Below, piece after piece: positions 7,998 through 15,874 of a stretch of 64,000 nucleotides of DNA. The stretch's first letter is position 1; each line of letters begins with the position of its first letter. The notes under the pieces were generated by a model, which searched no databases, was not told the origin of the DNA, and was given only the letters and a program-made list of their open reading frames with translations. The position numbers and the translations under genes were made by a program. Source of the stretch: Palsa-465 sp963800475 (GTDB taxonomy: Bacteria > Actinomycetota > Thermoleophilia > Solirubrobacterales > Solirubrobacteraceae); contig CAWDAZ010000002.1 in NCBI GenBank assembly GCA_963800475.1, positions 806,001 through 870,000 on the forward strand, read 5' to 3'.

Positions 7998-8943
7998 GGC
8001 ACGCCTCCCTGACTCGTTCGACGGATGGCAGCACCGCCTGCTCGAGCGGCGGCGAGAACGGGATCGGCACGTCCGGGGTCGCGACCCGCACGACCGGGCC
8101 GTCGAGTGACTCGAACCCGTGCTCGGCGATCAGCGCCGCGACCTGCGCGCCGGCGGCGCACGTGGAGTTGGCCTCGTCGACGATCACGACCTTCGAGCAT
8201 CGCTGCACCGAGTCCAGCACCGCGGCCTCGTCGAGCGGCACCAGCGAGCGCAGGTCCAGGACCTCGATCCTCGCGCCGTCGAGATCCTCGGTGGCCTCGA
8301 GCGCTGTGTGCACCATCGCCCCGTAGGCGATCACGACCAGATCGGCACCCGGCCGCGCGACCCGCGCGGTGAACGGCGTCTCGTAGACGCCGTCTGGGAC
8401 CTCGCCCTTGACGCGGCGGTACAGGCGCTTGTGCTCCATGAAGCAGACCGGGTTGGGGTCGTGGATCGCGGCGTGCAGGAGCCCCTTCGCGTCCTCCGCG
8501 GTCGACGGCGCGACGACCTTGATGCCAGGCGCGTGCATGAACCACGCCTCCGGGTTCTGGGAGTGGAACGGCCCGCCCGAGAAGCCGCCGCCCGATGGCA
8601 GCCGGACCGTGATCGGCACGGCCAAGCCCTGGCGGTAGTGCATCTTGCCGGCGACGTTCACGAGCTGGTCGAACCCGCAGGAGATGAAGTCCGAGAACTG
8701 CATCTCGCACACCGGCCGCATCCCGACGACCGCGGCGCCGATCGCGGTGCCGATAATCGCCGACTCCGCCAGCGGCGTGTCCATCACGCGGTCGGCCCCG
8801 AACTCCTCGATGAATCCGTCGGTGACCTTGAAGGCGCCGCCGAACACGCCGATGTCCTCGCCCATCATCAGCACCCGCTCGTCGGAGCGCAGCTCGTCGC
8901 GCAACGCGCTCGAGATCGCCTGCAGGTAGGTGAGCGTGCTCAT
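7978..8943 (-). CDS. 2-oxo acid dehydrogenase E1 component, beta subunit
   Basis: Forms the alpha2beta2 thiamine-diphosphate decarboxylase with the next gene. The 321-residue protein shows the E1beta landmarks: VLMMGEDIGVFGGAF, DTPLAESAIIGTAIGAA, RLPSGGGFSGGPFHSQ and the C-terminal DVPIPFSPPLEQAVLPS. The ATG at 8943 is in an ATGA overlap with the E1alpha stop. In-frame sequence upstream of it belongs to the repeat element and has no family match. The ribosome-binding region is the GCGAGCGGGGGCC stretch of that repeat. Confidence 0.95.
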   Translation of the reverse strand: MSTLTYLQAISSALRDELRSDERVLMMGEDIGVFGGAFKVTDGFIEEFGADRVMDTPLAESAIIGTAIGAAVVGMRPVCEMQFSDFISCGFDQLVNVAGKMHYRQGLAVPITVRLPSGGGFSGGPFHSQNPEAWFMHAPGIKVVAPSTAEDAKGLLHAAIHDPNPVCFMEHKRLYRRVKGEVPDGVYETPFTARVARPGADLVVIAYGAMVHTALEATEDLDGARIEVLDLRSLVPLDEAAVLDSVQRCSKVVIVDEANSTCAAGAQVAALIAEHGFESLDGPVVRVATPDVPIPFSPPLEQAVLPSVERVREACRELLAY

Positions 8944-10052
8944 GCAGGCCCCCGCTCGCCTTCCGGGCTCGCCACGGCCGGGGGCTGCATGAGTCGTCCG
9001 GCTGACCGGAACCCGCTCCACCGCGGCATGCCGTCGCCGAGCGGCTCGGCGTCGCCCTCGCAGAACACGCCCGAAGCGGCTGACGACGGATCGGGCATCG
9101 GCGCCGCGAGTGCCTCCTCGGTAGCCGCGTCGATCTCGGCGGCGACCTCCTCGCGCAACCCGTCCACGTCGACGCCGAGCGCGCGCAGCCGCGCCTCCTG
9201 CCGGTCGACGGGGTCGCGCTTACGCCACTCCTCGACCTGCTCCTTGGGCACGTACTTCATGTCGTCGTGGGCGGCGTGGCCGTGCATCCGCATCGTCACC
9301 GCCTCGATCAGCGTCGGCCCGTCGCCCGCCAGCGCTCGTTCGCGGGCGGCCCGGGCCGCCTCGAACATCGCCTCGACGTCGTTGCCGTCAACCGTGACCC
9401 CGACGAACCCGTACGCCGCCGCGCGCTCCACCGGGTCGACGGCGAACTGCTTGTCGAGCGGCGTCGAGTACGCGTACTGGTTGTTCTCGAGCACGAAGAT
9501 CACCGGCAGCTTCTGCACCCCGGCCCAGTTCATCGCCTCGTGGAAGTCGCCGCGGGAGGTCGAGCCGTCGCCGAACCAGGTGATCGCGCAGCGCCGCTCG
9601 CCGCGCAGCTTGAACGCCATCGCCATCCCGGTCGCGACGAGCATCATGTCGGGCAGCATCGAGACCATCCCGACGCACCCGAGTCTGCGGTCGCCGAAGT
9701 GGACGTTGCCGTCGCGCCCGCAGGTGATGCCGGTGTCGCGCCCGAGGTACTGACCCAGGATCTGGGCCGGGGTCACGCCGCGGATCAGGTGCGCGGCGAG
9801 GTCGCGGTGAAGAATGCACAGCCGGTCCTCCGGGCCCATCGCGAACGCGGCGCCCGCCGACACGGCCTCCTGGCCGTAGCCGTCGTAGAACGAGCCGGGC
9901 ACCTTGCCCTGGCGATAGAGCGTCATCGCGCGCTCCTCGAGGCCTCGCATCAGCAGCATCGCGCGAAGCAGCCATGAGCGGTCCTCGAGGAGAAGATGAG
10001 CGCTGTCCGCCGCCGCCCCATCCACGGTCGGTACAGCGATGTTGGTCGCCAT
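8940..10052 (-). CDS. 2-oxo acid dehydrogenase E1 component, alpha subunit
   Basis: 370 residues. The thiamine-diphosphate site GDGSTSRGDFHEAMNWAG and FVLENNQYAYST are intact, as are the phosphorylatable-loop-like HGHAAHDDMKYV and the RLGCVGMVSMLPDMM entrance. The start ATG 10052 follows GAAGGGAAAACC. The extra in-frame residues upstream (to 10130) look non-coding. The last 20 or so residues (AGRLMQPPAVASPEGERG) are encoded by a short intergenic-type repeat and are probably a dispensable tail. First gene of the E1alpha-E1beta-E2-lipB operon. Confidence 0.95.
   Translation of the reverse strand: MATNIAVPTVDGAAADSAHLLLEDRSWLLRAMLLMRGLEERAMTLYRQGKVPGSFYDGYGQEAVSAGAAFAMGPEDRLCILHRDLAAHLIRGVTPAQILGQYLGRDTGITCGRDGNVHFGDRRLGCVGMVSMLPDMMLVATGMAMAFKLRGERRCAITWFGDGSTSRGDFHEAMNWAGVQKLPVIFVLENNQYAYSTPLDKQFAVDPVERAAAYGFVGVTVDGNDVEAMFEAARAARERALAGDGPTLIEAVTMRMHGHAAHDDMKYVPKEQVEEWRKRDPVDRQEARLRALGVDVDGLREEVAAEIDAATEEALAAPMPDPSSAASGVFCEGDAEPLGDGMPRWSGFRSAGRLMQPPAVASPEGERGPA
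8949..9006 (-). repeat. Operon-junction repeat, copy 1 (E1alpha/E1beta)
   Basis: Read on the minus strand, box 1 is GTCAGCCGGACGACTCATGC (9006-8987) and box 2 is GCGAGCCCGGAAGGCGAGCG plus GGGG (8972-8949). Box 2 ends 5 nt before the E1beta ATG and gives its purine-rich ribosome-binding region. Closely matching boxes occur at nuoG/nuoH (54.4 kb) and at the kinase/response-regulator junction (39.2 kb). Here the element is translated as the E1alpha C-terminus. Confidence 0.6.
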
Positions 10053-10075
10053 CCTCGGTTTTCCCTTCGTCCTTG

Positions 10076-10117
10076 CCGGAGCGGGGTCTCCGTCCGGCCG
10101 TTGACAGGACGCTCCGG
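10076..10117 (-). promoter_or_regulatory. Stem-loop in the leader of the E1alpha operon
   Basis: CCGGAGCG (10076-10083) and CGCTCCGG (10110-10117) are perfectly complementary, with an inner GTCC/GGAC pair. The structure lies 24 nt upstream of the E1alpha ATG. A TAAGCT -10 candidate (10157-10152) would give a leader of about 100 nt containing it. The function is unknown; it could be an attenuator or only a stable hairpin. Confidence 0.35.
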
Positions 10118-10204
10118 GATCGCCGGGCACGTCCTTGTTCAGGATCAGGCGAGCTTACTCCTCGAACCGGGCGTGGAGGGAGGGTTGATAGTCGAACGCC
10201 GCAG

Positions 10205-10696
10205 CTAGGCGGGAACCGCGCCGAAGCGCTCGGCGTGCACGGCCTCGAGCGCTTCGCGGAGCGCTGCCACGCGCTCCTCGCCGAAGCGCTCGGCCCACTC
10301 GCGCTCGAGCTCGTCGATCAGCTGGTGGCCGATCGCGTGTGCCTCGAGGCCCTTGGAGGTAAGGCGGATGAGCTTGGCGCGCCCGTCGGCGGGGTCCGGG
10401 ACCCGCTCCACGTAGCCCCGCTCCTCGAGATCGCTCGTGACCTCGCCGACGGACTGCTTGGTCATCAGCGCGCGGTCGGCGAGCTCCGTCAGGCGGGACC
10501 CGTGCTCCGGGTCGATGTTCCCGAACACGCACCCGTGCCCGGGCCGGATGTCGGTGTAGCCGGCGTCGGCGACGCGTCGCGAGAGCTCTTCGGAGAACTC
10601 GTCGAAGGCCACCATCAGCAGCCGGATCATCGGGATGGGCGCCGATGTCACAGATGCGCCGTGGGTCGGGTCAGGTATTTCGATACCACTGGACAT
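10205..10696 (-). CDS. MarR-family transcriptional regulator
   Basis: 163 residues. A winged helix-turn-helix is visible in SRLTELADRALMTKQSVGEV followed by the wing RVPDPADGRAKLIRLTSKG, with dimerisation helices at both ends. It is divergent from the DHA2 exporter at 10807, with 110 bp between, and that gap holds five TCAGG/CCTGA half-sites. This is the usual arrangement of a repressor controlling itself and a drug exporter. The start could also be the ATG at 10630, nearer the conserved region; no Shine-Dalgarno sequence supports either. Confidence 0.9.
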   Translation of the reverse strand: MSSGIEIPDPTHGASVTSAPIPMIRLLMVAFDEFSEELSRRVADAGYTDIRPGHGCVFGNIDPEHGSRLTELADRALMTKQSVGEVTSDLEERGYVERVPDPADGRAKLIRLTSKGLEAHAIGHQLIDELEREWAERFGEERVAALREALEAVHAERFGAVPA

Positions 10697-10700
10697 TTCG

Positions 10701-10786
10701 TCAGGAGACCTGATAAGGTATCCGAATCATCAGGTAACCATATCAGTTCGCCTGACCATTATAGCCCGGCGATCGGGGGAATCAGG
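10701..10786. promoter_or_regulatory. Cluster of TCAGG/CCTGA half-sites between marR and exporter
   Basis: TCAGG at 10701, CCTGAT at 10709, ATCAGG at 10729, CCTGA at 10751 and ATCAGG at 10781. Adjacent pairs form inverted repeats, such as TCAGG-AGA-CCTGA (10701-10713) and CCTGAT-N14-ATCAGG (10709-10734). The cluster fills the divergent promoter region and is the likely MarR operator. Confidence 0.6.
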
Positions 10787-10806
10787 CGAGAGACGGGAGG
10801 AATCCC

Positions 10807-12393
10807 ATGGCACTCAAAGCGCACAACCAAACCTCAACCAAATGGTGGACCCTGGGAGCGGTCAGCGTCGCGACGTTCATGCTGCTGCTCGACATCACGG
10901 TCGTCAACACGGCGCTTCCGTCGATCGCCCGCGACCTGCACGCGAGCTTCAACGACCTCCAGTGGGTGATCGACGCCTACACGCTCGTGCTGGCGGCGGT
11001 GGTCCTGACCGCCGGCGCGTTCGCCGACAGGCTCGGGCGACGGCTCGTGTTCGCGGTGGGCCTGGCGATCTTCTCGCTCGCGTCGCTGGCGGCCGGACTG
11101 GCGGGCGATCCGACGTTCCTCAACATCTCGCGCGCCGTCCAGGGCATCGGCGGTGCGGCGATGTTCGCCGTCTCGCTGGCGCTGCTGGCGCAGGAGTTCC
11201 CGGCGGGCCGCGAGCGCGGCATGGCGATGGGCATCTACGGCGCGACGATCGGCATCTCGGTGGCGATCGGGCCGCTGGCCGGTGGCGCGATCACCGACAG
11301 CCTCGGCTGGCGGTGGGTGTTCTTCCTGAACGTGCCGATCGGCCTGGCCGCGCTCGCCGCGACCTACCTACGGCTCCGGGAATCCCGTGACCCGAACGCG
11401 ACCAGGGTCGACTGGCTCGGGCTCGTCACGCTGAGCGGCGGCCTGTTCATGCTCGTGCTGGCATTGCTGAGGGGCAACGACGAAGGGTGGGGCAGCCCGC
11501 TGATCGTCGGCCTGCTCGCCGCCGCCGCCACGTCACTGGCAGCGTTCGTGGTGGTCGAGGGTCGGGTGGCAGAGCCGATGCTGCCGCTCGGCCTGTTCCG
11601 GCGCCGCGCCTTCACCGGGGTGCAACTTGCGGCGTTCGCGGTGTCGGTGTCGCTGTTCGCGCTGTTCCTGTATCTGACGCTGTACCTCCAGGACTACCTG
11701 CACTACTCGCCGCTGCAGGCCGGCCTCCGCTACCTCCCGATCACGATCGCGAGCTTCGTGGCGGCGCCGATCGCCGGGGCGCTCCTCAGCCGGGTCCACG
11801 CGCGGGTACTGATGGCACTCGGCCTGCTCGGCACGGGCGCTGGGCTGATGCTGATGTCGGGGCTCGACCCGAGCTCGGGCTGGACGGCGCTGCTGCCCGG
11901 GTTCCTCGCCGCGGGGATCGGCGTCGGGCTGCTCAACCCCGTGATCGCCGACGTGGCGCTGAGCGTCGTGCCCAAGGAGCGCAGCGGCATGGCCGCGGGG
12001 ATCAACGACACGTTCCGCCAGGTAGGCGTCGCGGTCGGCGTCGCCGCCTGGGGAGCGATCTTCCTCGGGCGCGGTTCGAGCCGCGTCACGAGTGTCGTCT
12101 CCGGCACGCCGCTCGCCGGACACGGCAGGCCGCGTCAGCTGCTCGAGGCGCTCACCGGCGGGCACCTGACCCAGGCGGCGAACGCGCTTCCGAACGGGAC
12201 TCGCGAGGTGGCGATCAGCGCCACGCGCGACGGGTTCCTGACCGGGCTCAACGCGGTGCTGCTGATCGGCGGAGTTGTGGCGCTGCTCGGTGCGGTGCTG
12301 GCGCTGTGGCTGGTCCGCGAGCACGAGATCGAGCGGGACGAGGTCGTCGGCCCCGCACCGCGCGCGGGCGCGCTGGAGCCGACGCTCGCGTAG
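10807..12393 (+). CDS. MFS drug exporter, DHA2 family (EmrB/QacA type)
   Basis: 528 residues with about 14 predicted membrane helices. Motif C-type and DHA2 features are visible: LLDITVVNTALPSIARDL in helix 1, WVIDAYTLVLAAVVLTAG, GAFADRLGRRLVF (motif A), and GPLAGGAITDSLGWRWVFFL. These proton-driven pumps export amphipathic drugs. The ATG follows GGGAGGAATCCC, a good ribosome-binding site. Divergent MarR gene; probable repression through the half-site cluster. The substrate is unknown. Confidence 0.93.
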   Translation: MALKAHNQTSTKWWTLGAVSVATFMLLLDITVVNTALPSIARDLHASFNDLQWVIDAYTLVLAAVVLTAGAFADRLGRRLVFAVGLAIFSLASLAAGLAGDPTFLNISRAVQGIGGAAMFAVSLALLAQEFPAGRERGMAMGIYGATIGISVAIGPLAGGAITDSLGWRWVFFLNVPIGLAALAATYLRLRESRDPNATRVDWLGLVTLSGGLFMLVLALLRGNDEGWGSPLIVGLLAAAATSLAAFVVVEGRVAEPMLPLGLFRRRAFTGVQLAAFAVSVSLFALFLYLTLYLQDYLHYSPLQAGLRYLPITIASFVAAPIAGALLSRVHARVLMALGLLGTGAGLMLMSGLDPSSGWTALLPGFLAAGIGVGLLNPVIADVALSVVPKERSGMAAGINDTFRQVGVAVGVAAWGAIFLGRGSSRVTSVVSGTPLAGHGRPRQLLEALTGGHLTQAANALPNGTREVAISATRDGFLTGLNAVLLIGGVVALLGAVLALWLVREHEIERDEVVGPAPRAGALEPTLA

Positions 12394-12397
12394 CGGT

Positions 12398-12403
12398 TAG
12401 GCT
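12398..12403 (+). promoter_or_regulatory. -10 box TAGGCT of the alpha/beta hydrolase gene
   Basis: TAGGCT overlaps the intergenic segment right after the exporter stop and lies 8 nt before a GTG (12412) and 11 nt before the ATG (12415). No Shine-Dalgarno sequence. Confidence 0.5.
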
Positions 12404-12414
12404 CGCGCCGGGTG

Positions 12415-13299
12415 ATGGAGGACCGCGATCGCACCGTGACGCTTCCGGACGGGCGGCTGCTGGGATACGCCGAGTGGGGCGATCCCGGCGGGCCGCCCGT
12501 CCTGTACTTCCACGGGACGCCCGCGTCGCGGCTGGATCCGGTGTGCTTCCCGGACGCGCCCGCCCACGCGGGCGTGCGGCTGATCTCGATCGACCGGCCC
12601 GGAATGGGACTCTCGAGCTTCAAGCGCCACCGCAAGATCAGCGATTGGCCGGCCGACGTCGCCGCGCTGGCCGACGAGCTGGGGGTGGAGCGCTTCGGAG
12701 TCGTCGGGTGGTCGGGAGGCGGGCCCTACGTGCTGGCGTGCGCCGCGGCACTGGCCGACCGCCTCACAGCAGCGATCTCGGTCGCCGGAGTGGGTCGGAT
12801 CGATCGGCCGGGCGCGCTCGAGAGGATGAACCGCGACGAGGCCAGGCTCACGCGACTGTGCCTGAAGGCGCCGCCGCTCGCCCGGTTCGCGCTGGCCGTC
12901 GTGTTTAGGCTCAGTCGCTTCAAGCCCGAGCAGGCGTTCGACAGCTTCCGCTCCGAGGTCTCGGAGTCCGACCAGCAGGTGATCGATGCGCTGCCACCGG
13001 ACGCCAAGCGGATGGGCTGGTTCCTGGAGGCCGGCAGGCAGGGAGCGAAGGGAGCGGTCCACGACTACCGCGCGCTCGGCGACTGGGGATTCCCGCTCGA
13101 GCGGGTCGAGATGCCGGTGTCCCTTTGGCAGGGCGACACCGACCAGCTCGTCCCGATGCGCCAGGCCGAGGAGCTCGTCGCGGCGGCGCCCGGCGCGACG
13201 CTGCGCCCGTGCCCCGGCGAGGGCCACCTGGTGATGGTGAGCCACGCCGCCGAGATCCTGCGGGCGGCCACCGGGAAGGGAACCCCGCCGGCGGCGTAG
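12415..13299 (+). CDS. Alpha/beta-fold hydrolase
   Basis: 294 residues. The fold is shown by VLYFHGTPASRLDP (oxyanion-hole HG motif), the nucleophile elbow GWSGGG, the acid in WQGDTDQLVP and the His in GEGHLVM. These are the family's Ser-Asp-His triad. The long lid region (about 140-215) suggests an esterase or lipase-like activity, but the substrate cannot be inferred. A GTG directly before the ATG (12412) is an equally possible start on a leaderless transcript. Confidence 0.88.
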   Translation: MEDRDRTVTLPDGRLLGYAEWGDPGGPPVLYFHGTPASRLDPVCFPDAPAHAGVRLISIDRPGMGLSSFKRHRKISDWPADVAALADELGVERFGVVGWSGGGPYVLACAAALADRLTAAISVAGVGRIDRPGALERMNRDEARLTRLCLKAPPLARFALAVVFRLSRFKPEQAFDSFRSEVSESDQQVIDALPPDAKRMGWFLEAGRQGAKGAVHDYRALGDWGFPLERVEMPVSLWQGDTDQLVPMRQAEELVAAAPGATLRPCPGEGHLVMVSHAAEILRAATGKGTPPAA

Positions 13300-13302
13300 A
13301 TT
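13297..13302 (+). promoter_or_regulatory. -10 box TAGATT overlapping the hydrolase stop
   Basis: The TAG stop codon of the hydrolase forms the first three bases of TAGATT, which lies 7 nt before the next ATG (13310). Confidence 0.45.
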
Positions 13303-13309
13303 TCGCGCG

Positions 13310-13903
13310 ATGGACGGTGCGTGGCTGTCGCGCTTTCGCTGGAGGCGGCGCGGGGCTTGGATGTGGCCGGCGTTTGTCGCGCTGATCGCCGTCGATGCGG
13401 TGATCGGACACCTGCTCCCGCCGGTCGGCGAGAAGCAGACGCTCGTTGCTGCTGCGCTCGCGGGACTGCTGCTGAACCTGCTCGGGGTGATCCTGCTCGC
13501 GTGGCCGGTCGGCGTGCTGATTCGCCGCCGACGGCCCGACCTGCCGCGGTCGGTCGCCCGCGACTACGGCGGCACGGCGGTGGTGCTGGCGATCACGACG
13601 GTGCTGCTCGTCGCCGGGCTCGCGCACCGCTCGTCGATCACCGGCGAGCAGGCGACGATGCGCGACGCGATCGTCCGGGCCGAGGCCTGGATCGGCGACC
13701 GCGCGCCCGATCAGTTTCGGCGCAACGCGAAGCTGATCGACACGGTCACGATCGAGCCGGGGAGCATCTACCGGATGTGCGTTCCGGGCGCACACGGGAT
13801 CCGGACGTACTGCGTGATCGTCAACACGCAGCTCCCGTTCGCCCGCAGCGTCAGGTTCGCCGGCTACGAGCCGAACTCGTCGCTGGCGGAGGGCACCGGG
13901 TAG
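13310..13903 (+). CDS. Hypothetical membrane protein
   Basis: 197 residues, not recognised. Three hydrophobic segments (about 20-38, 46-70 and 88-106) are followed by a soluble C-terminal domain of about 90 residues. That domain has two cysteines (YRMCVPGAHGIRTYCVIV) spaced so that a disulfide is possible if it faces outward. The ATG sits 7 nt after a TAGATT box. The 3' end overlaps the convergent Abi-alpha gene by 40 bp. Confidence 0.75.
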   Translation: MDGAWLSRFRWRRRGAWMWPAFVALIAVDAVIGHLLPPVGEKQTLVAAALAGLLLNLLGVILLAWPVGVLIRRRRPDLPRSVARDYGGTAVVLAITTVLLVAGLAHRSSITGEQATMRDAIVRAEAWIGDRAPDQFRRNAKLIDTVTIEPGSIYRMCVPGAHGIRTYCVIVNTQLPFARSVRFAGYEPNSSLAEGTG

Positions 13904-14574
13904 CGCTGGCGGTCGAGCGGCAGGCACACCTCGCAGAAGTCCGTCCCGAACGGGGTCAGCCGGATGCTCCGCTGGACCGTCTTCGCGCGCGAAGCTCGAC
14001 GGACCGCGTCTATCACCGCCGGCTGGGCCTCGAGCACCTGATAGCCGTCGGGCTCGGGCACCGGCTGCTTGGAGAACCAGATCAGGCCGAGGCGGTTGAG
14101 GTTGTCGAGATAGGCGTGGACCCGCTCCGGGTGCCGGCAGCCGGCCTGCGCGCCGATCATGTTGAGCCCCTCGCCGACCACCTCGGAGTTCAGCCCGATC
14201 AGCTGGACGGAGCGGACGTCGACCGACGGCTGCGGCCCCTCCAGCGCGAGCAGCCGCAGGATCCGCGCCTCGTCGGGGTGGAGCTCCTCGAGGATCCGCG
14301 CGTACGCGGGGTGCGCTCCGTCGTCGCTCTCGACGTCCGCCGATTGGCGGAGCAGCTCGGCGCCGCGCTCTCGCAGCGACAGCGGCTCGGGCGGAAGCTC
14401 CTCGATATCCCCCGGAGGAAGCGTGATCACGTCGTAGTTACGAACCGGCGCGGCCAGCATGTCGACCGCCGTCCGCGCGGCGCGCGCCGGCAGCTCGAGG
14501 CTCCATGCCGCGGTTCGCAGCCACGTCCGCACCCCGAGGCGCGCGAGCCCTGACAGGTCGTCGATCGCGCTCAT
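13864..14574 (-). CDS. DUF4393/Abi-alpha family protein
   Basis: 236 residues. The central block HPAYARILEELHPDEARILRL followed by LLALEGPQPSVDVRSVQLIG and GEGLNMIGAQAGCRHPERVH matches the Abi-alpha (DUF4393) family, first noted near phage-abortive-infection loci. The C-terminal RSIRLTPFGTDFCEVCLPLD is a small Cys-containing segment with a winged-helix feel. The ATG at 14574 overlaps the DUF445 stop (ATGA), so the pair is translationally coupled. Whether it has any defence role here is open; no phage-defence genes adjoin. Confidence 0.65.
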   Translation of the reverse strand: MSAIDDLSGLARLGVRTWLRTAAWSLELPARAARTAVDMLAAPVRNYDVITLPPGDIEELPPEPLSLRERGAELLRQSADVESDDGAHPAYARILEELHPDEARILRLLALEGPQPSVDVRSVQLIGLNSEVVGEGLNMIGAQAGCRHPERVHAYLDNLNRLGLIWFSKQPVPEPDGYQVLEAQPAVIDAVRRASRAKTVQRSIRLTPFGTDFCEVCLPLDRQRYPVPSASDEFGS

Positions 14575-15839
14575 CCAAAGATCGCCAGGTGCACCAGCCC
14601 GCCGGCGAACCCGAGCACGGCACCGTGCAACAGCAGCAGCCACTCGTCCTCGCGGGTGGCCGTGCGCAGCATCTCCGCGAAGTCCCGGGGCGCCATCTCT
14701 CGCATCCGCTCGGCGATCAGCTTACGCATCGTGGCGCTCTGGGTGCGGCTGAATTCCGGGTCGGTGAGCGTCCCCATCACCGACTCGACCGGCTCGCTGG
14801 CGAACGCCTCGCGGATCGCGTCGTACTCGCGAGGGCCGACCGCCACCCTGACGGCGGGGCGCAGCGGTCCGACCGCGCGGTCGATCGCCGGACGCATCGC
14901 GGACTCGATCAGCACCCGGGTGCGGTCCGAGCGCGGCCCGTAGAGCAGCTCATTTCCAAATTCCGCGACGGTCAGGATCTGGTCGGCGACGATGCTCGCG
15001 TACACGTCGGCGACCTCGCGCTGGCGGCGAACGAACAGTCCCTGCCACCGCAGCGGCCCGAACCGCCGCCACTCGGGCGGCTCGAAGATCATCCACAGCG
15101 CGACCCAGTTCGTGATGTAGCCGATCACCACGCCGAGCAGCGGCAACAGCCACCAGAACGTCACGAAGTGCGTCAGCACCGCGACCGGGATCCCGAGCAC
15201 GAACCCGAACACGAACCCGAAGTTCTGGATGAACTTGAGCTCGCGGCGCCCCATCTCGAGGAACACGCGGTTGGCGAGCTCGGGGTCGAAGCGCTTGATC
15301 ACCATCAGCTTGACGTCGACGAGCTGGTCGATGTGCTCGGCGATCTGCTCGGTCAGAGAGCCCACGATCGCGGGCAGCTGCTGCTGCACGCGTTCGATCC
15401 CGATCGCGCGCAACTGTGGGGGAAGGTCGGCCCACAGCTGGGGGTGCTCGCGGCGCATCACGCGATCGACGATCTCGGGGATGTCGCCGCGCACTGAGAC
15501 GACGATCTGCTCGGCGATCTTCTCGGGGTCGAGCTGGCGGAAGAACTCCTTCGGCGTGCCGAGCTTCGCGATCCCGCTGTCGACCGCGAGGCTGCCCATC
15601 TTCGCCGCCCGCGAGGGCACGATCCCCTGCCACCCGATCCCGCCGACCATGATCCCCGGGATCTGCCGGACCCGGTACGGGAGCGTCCGCGCGAGCGACT
15701 GCAGCCACCGCGCGCGCCAGCCGCGGAAGTGCACGGGGTAGAACAGCATCAGCACCCCCGTCCAGTTGGTGGTGTAGCCGATCACGCCCGTTACGAGCGG
15801 AACCGTGATCAGCGCCAATGTGCTCGTGCTCACAGCCAT
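14571..15839 (-). CDS. DUF445-family membrane protein
   Basis: 422 residues. An N-terminal helix pair has GVIGYTTNWTGVLMLFYP, and a central helix pair (about residues 225-270) repeats the same motif as GVVIGYITNWVALWMIFEP. A final hydrophobic hairpin ends in FAGGLVHLAIFG. The two G-Y-x-T-N-W motifs and the long helical segments between them are typical of DUF445 (YheB-like) proteins of unknown function. Start chosen at ATG 15839; longer frames run into the divergent promoter of the SDR gene. First gene of a two-gene unit with the Abi-alpha protein. Confidence 0.85.
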   Translation of the reverse strand: MAVSTSTLALITVPLVTGVIGYTTNWTGVLMLFYPVHFRGWRARWLQSLARTLPYRVRQIPGIMVGGIGWQGIVPSRAAKMGSLAVDSGIAKLGTPKEFFRQLDPEKIAEQIVVSVRGDIPEIVDRVMRREHPQLWADLPPQLRAIGIERVQQQLPAIVGSLTEQIAEHIDQLVDVKLMVIKRFDPELANRVFLEMGRRELKFIQNFGFVFGFVLGIPVAVLTHFVTFWWLLPLLGVVIGYITNWVALWMIFEPPEWRRFGPLRWQGLFVRRQREVADVYASIVADQILTVAEFGNELLYGPRSDRTRVLIESAMRPAIDRAVGPLRPAVRVAVGPREYDAIREAFASEPVESVMGTLTDPEFSRTQSATMRKLIAERMREMAPRDFAEMLRTATREDEWLLLLHGAVLGFAGGLVHLAIFG

Positions 15840-15858
15840 AGAACGAAATCGGACCGGG

Positions 15859-15864
15859 TAGGCT
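15859..15864 (+). promoter_or_regulatory. -10 box TAGGCT of the SDR gene
   Basis: TAGGCT lies 10 nt before the TTG start at 15875, in the 35-bp gap between divergent genes. Confidence 0.5.
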
Positions 15865-15874
15865 TGCGCGCCGG

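Noticed and set aside
8943..9021. N-terminally longer E1beta start
   Set aside because: The extra in-frame residues come from the junction repeat, have no family similarity, and the ATG at 8943 is in an ATGA overlap with a ribosome-binding region.
13864..15839. Phage-defence island around the Abi-alpha gene
   Set aside because: Neighbours are metabolic or transport genes with normal base composition, and no other defence or mobility gene is present. Name-based inference alone is not enough.
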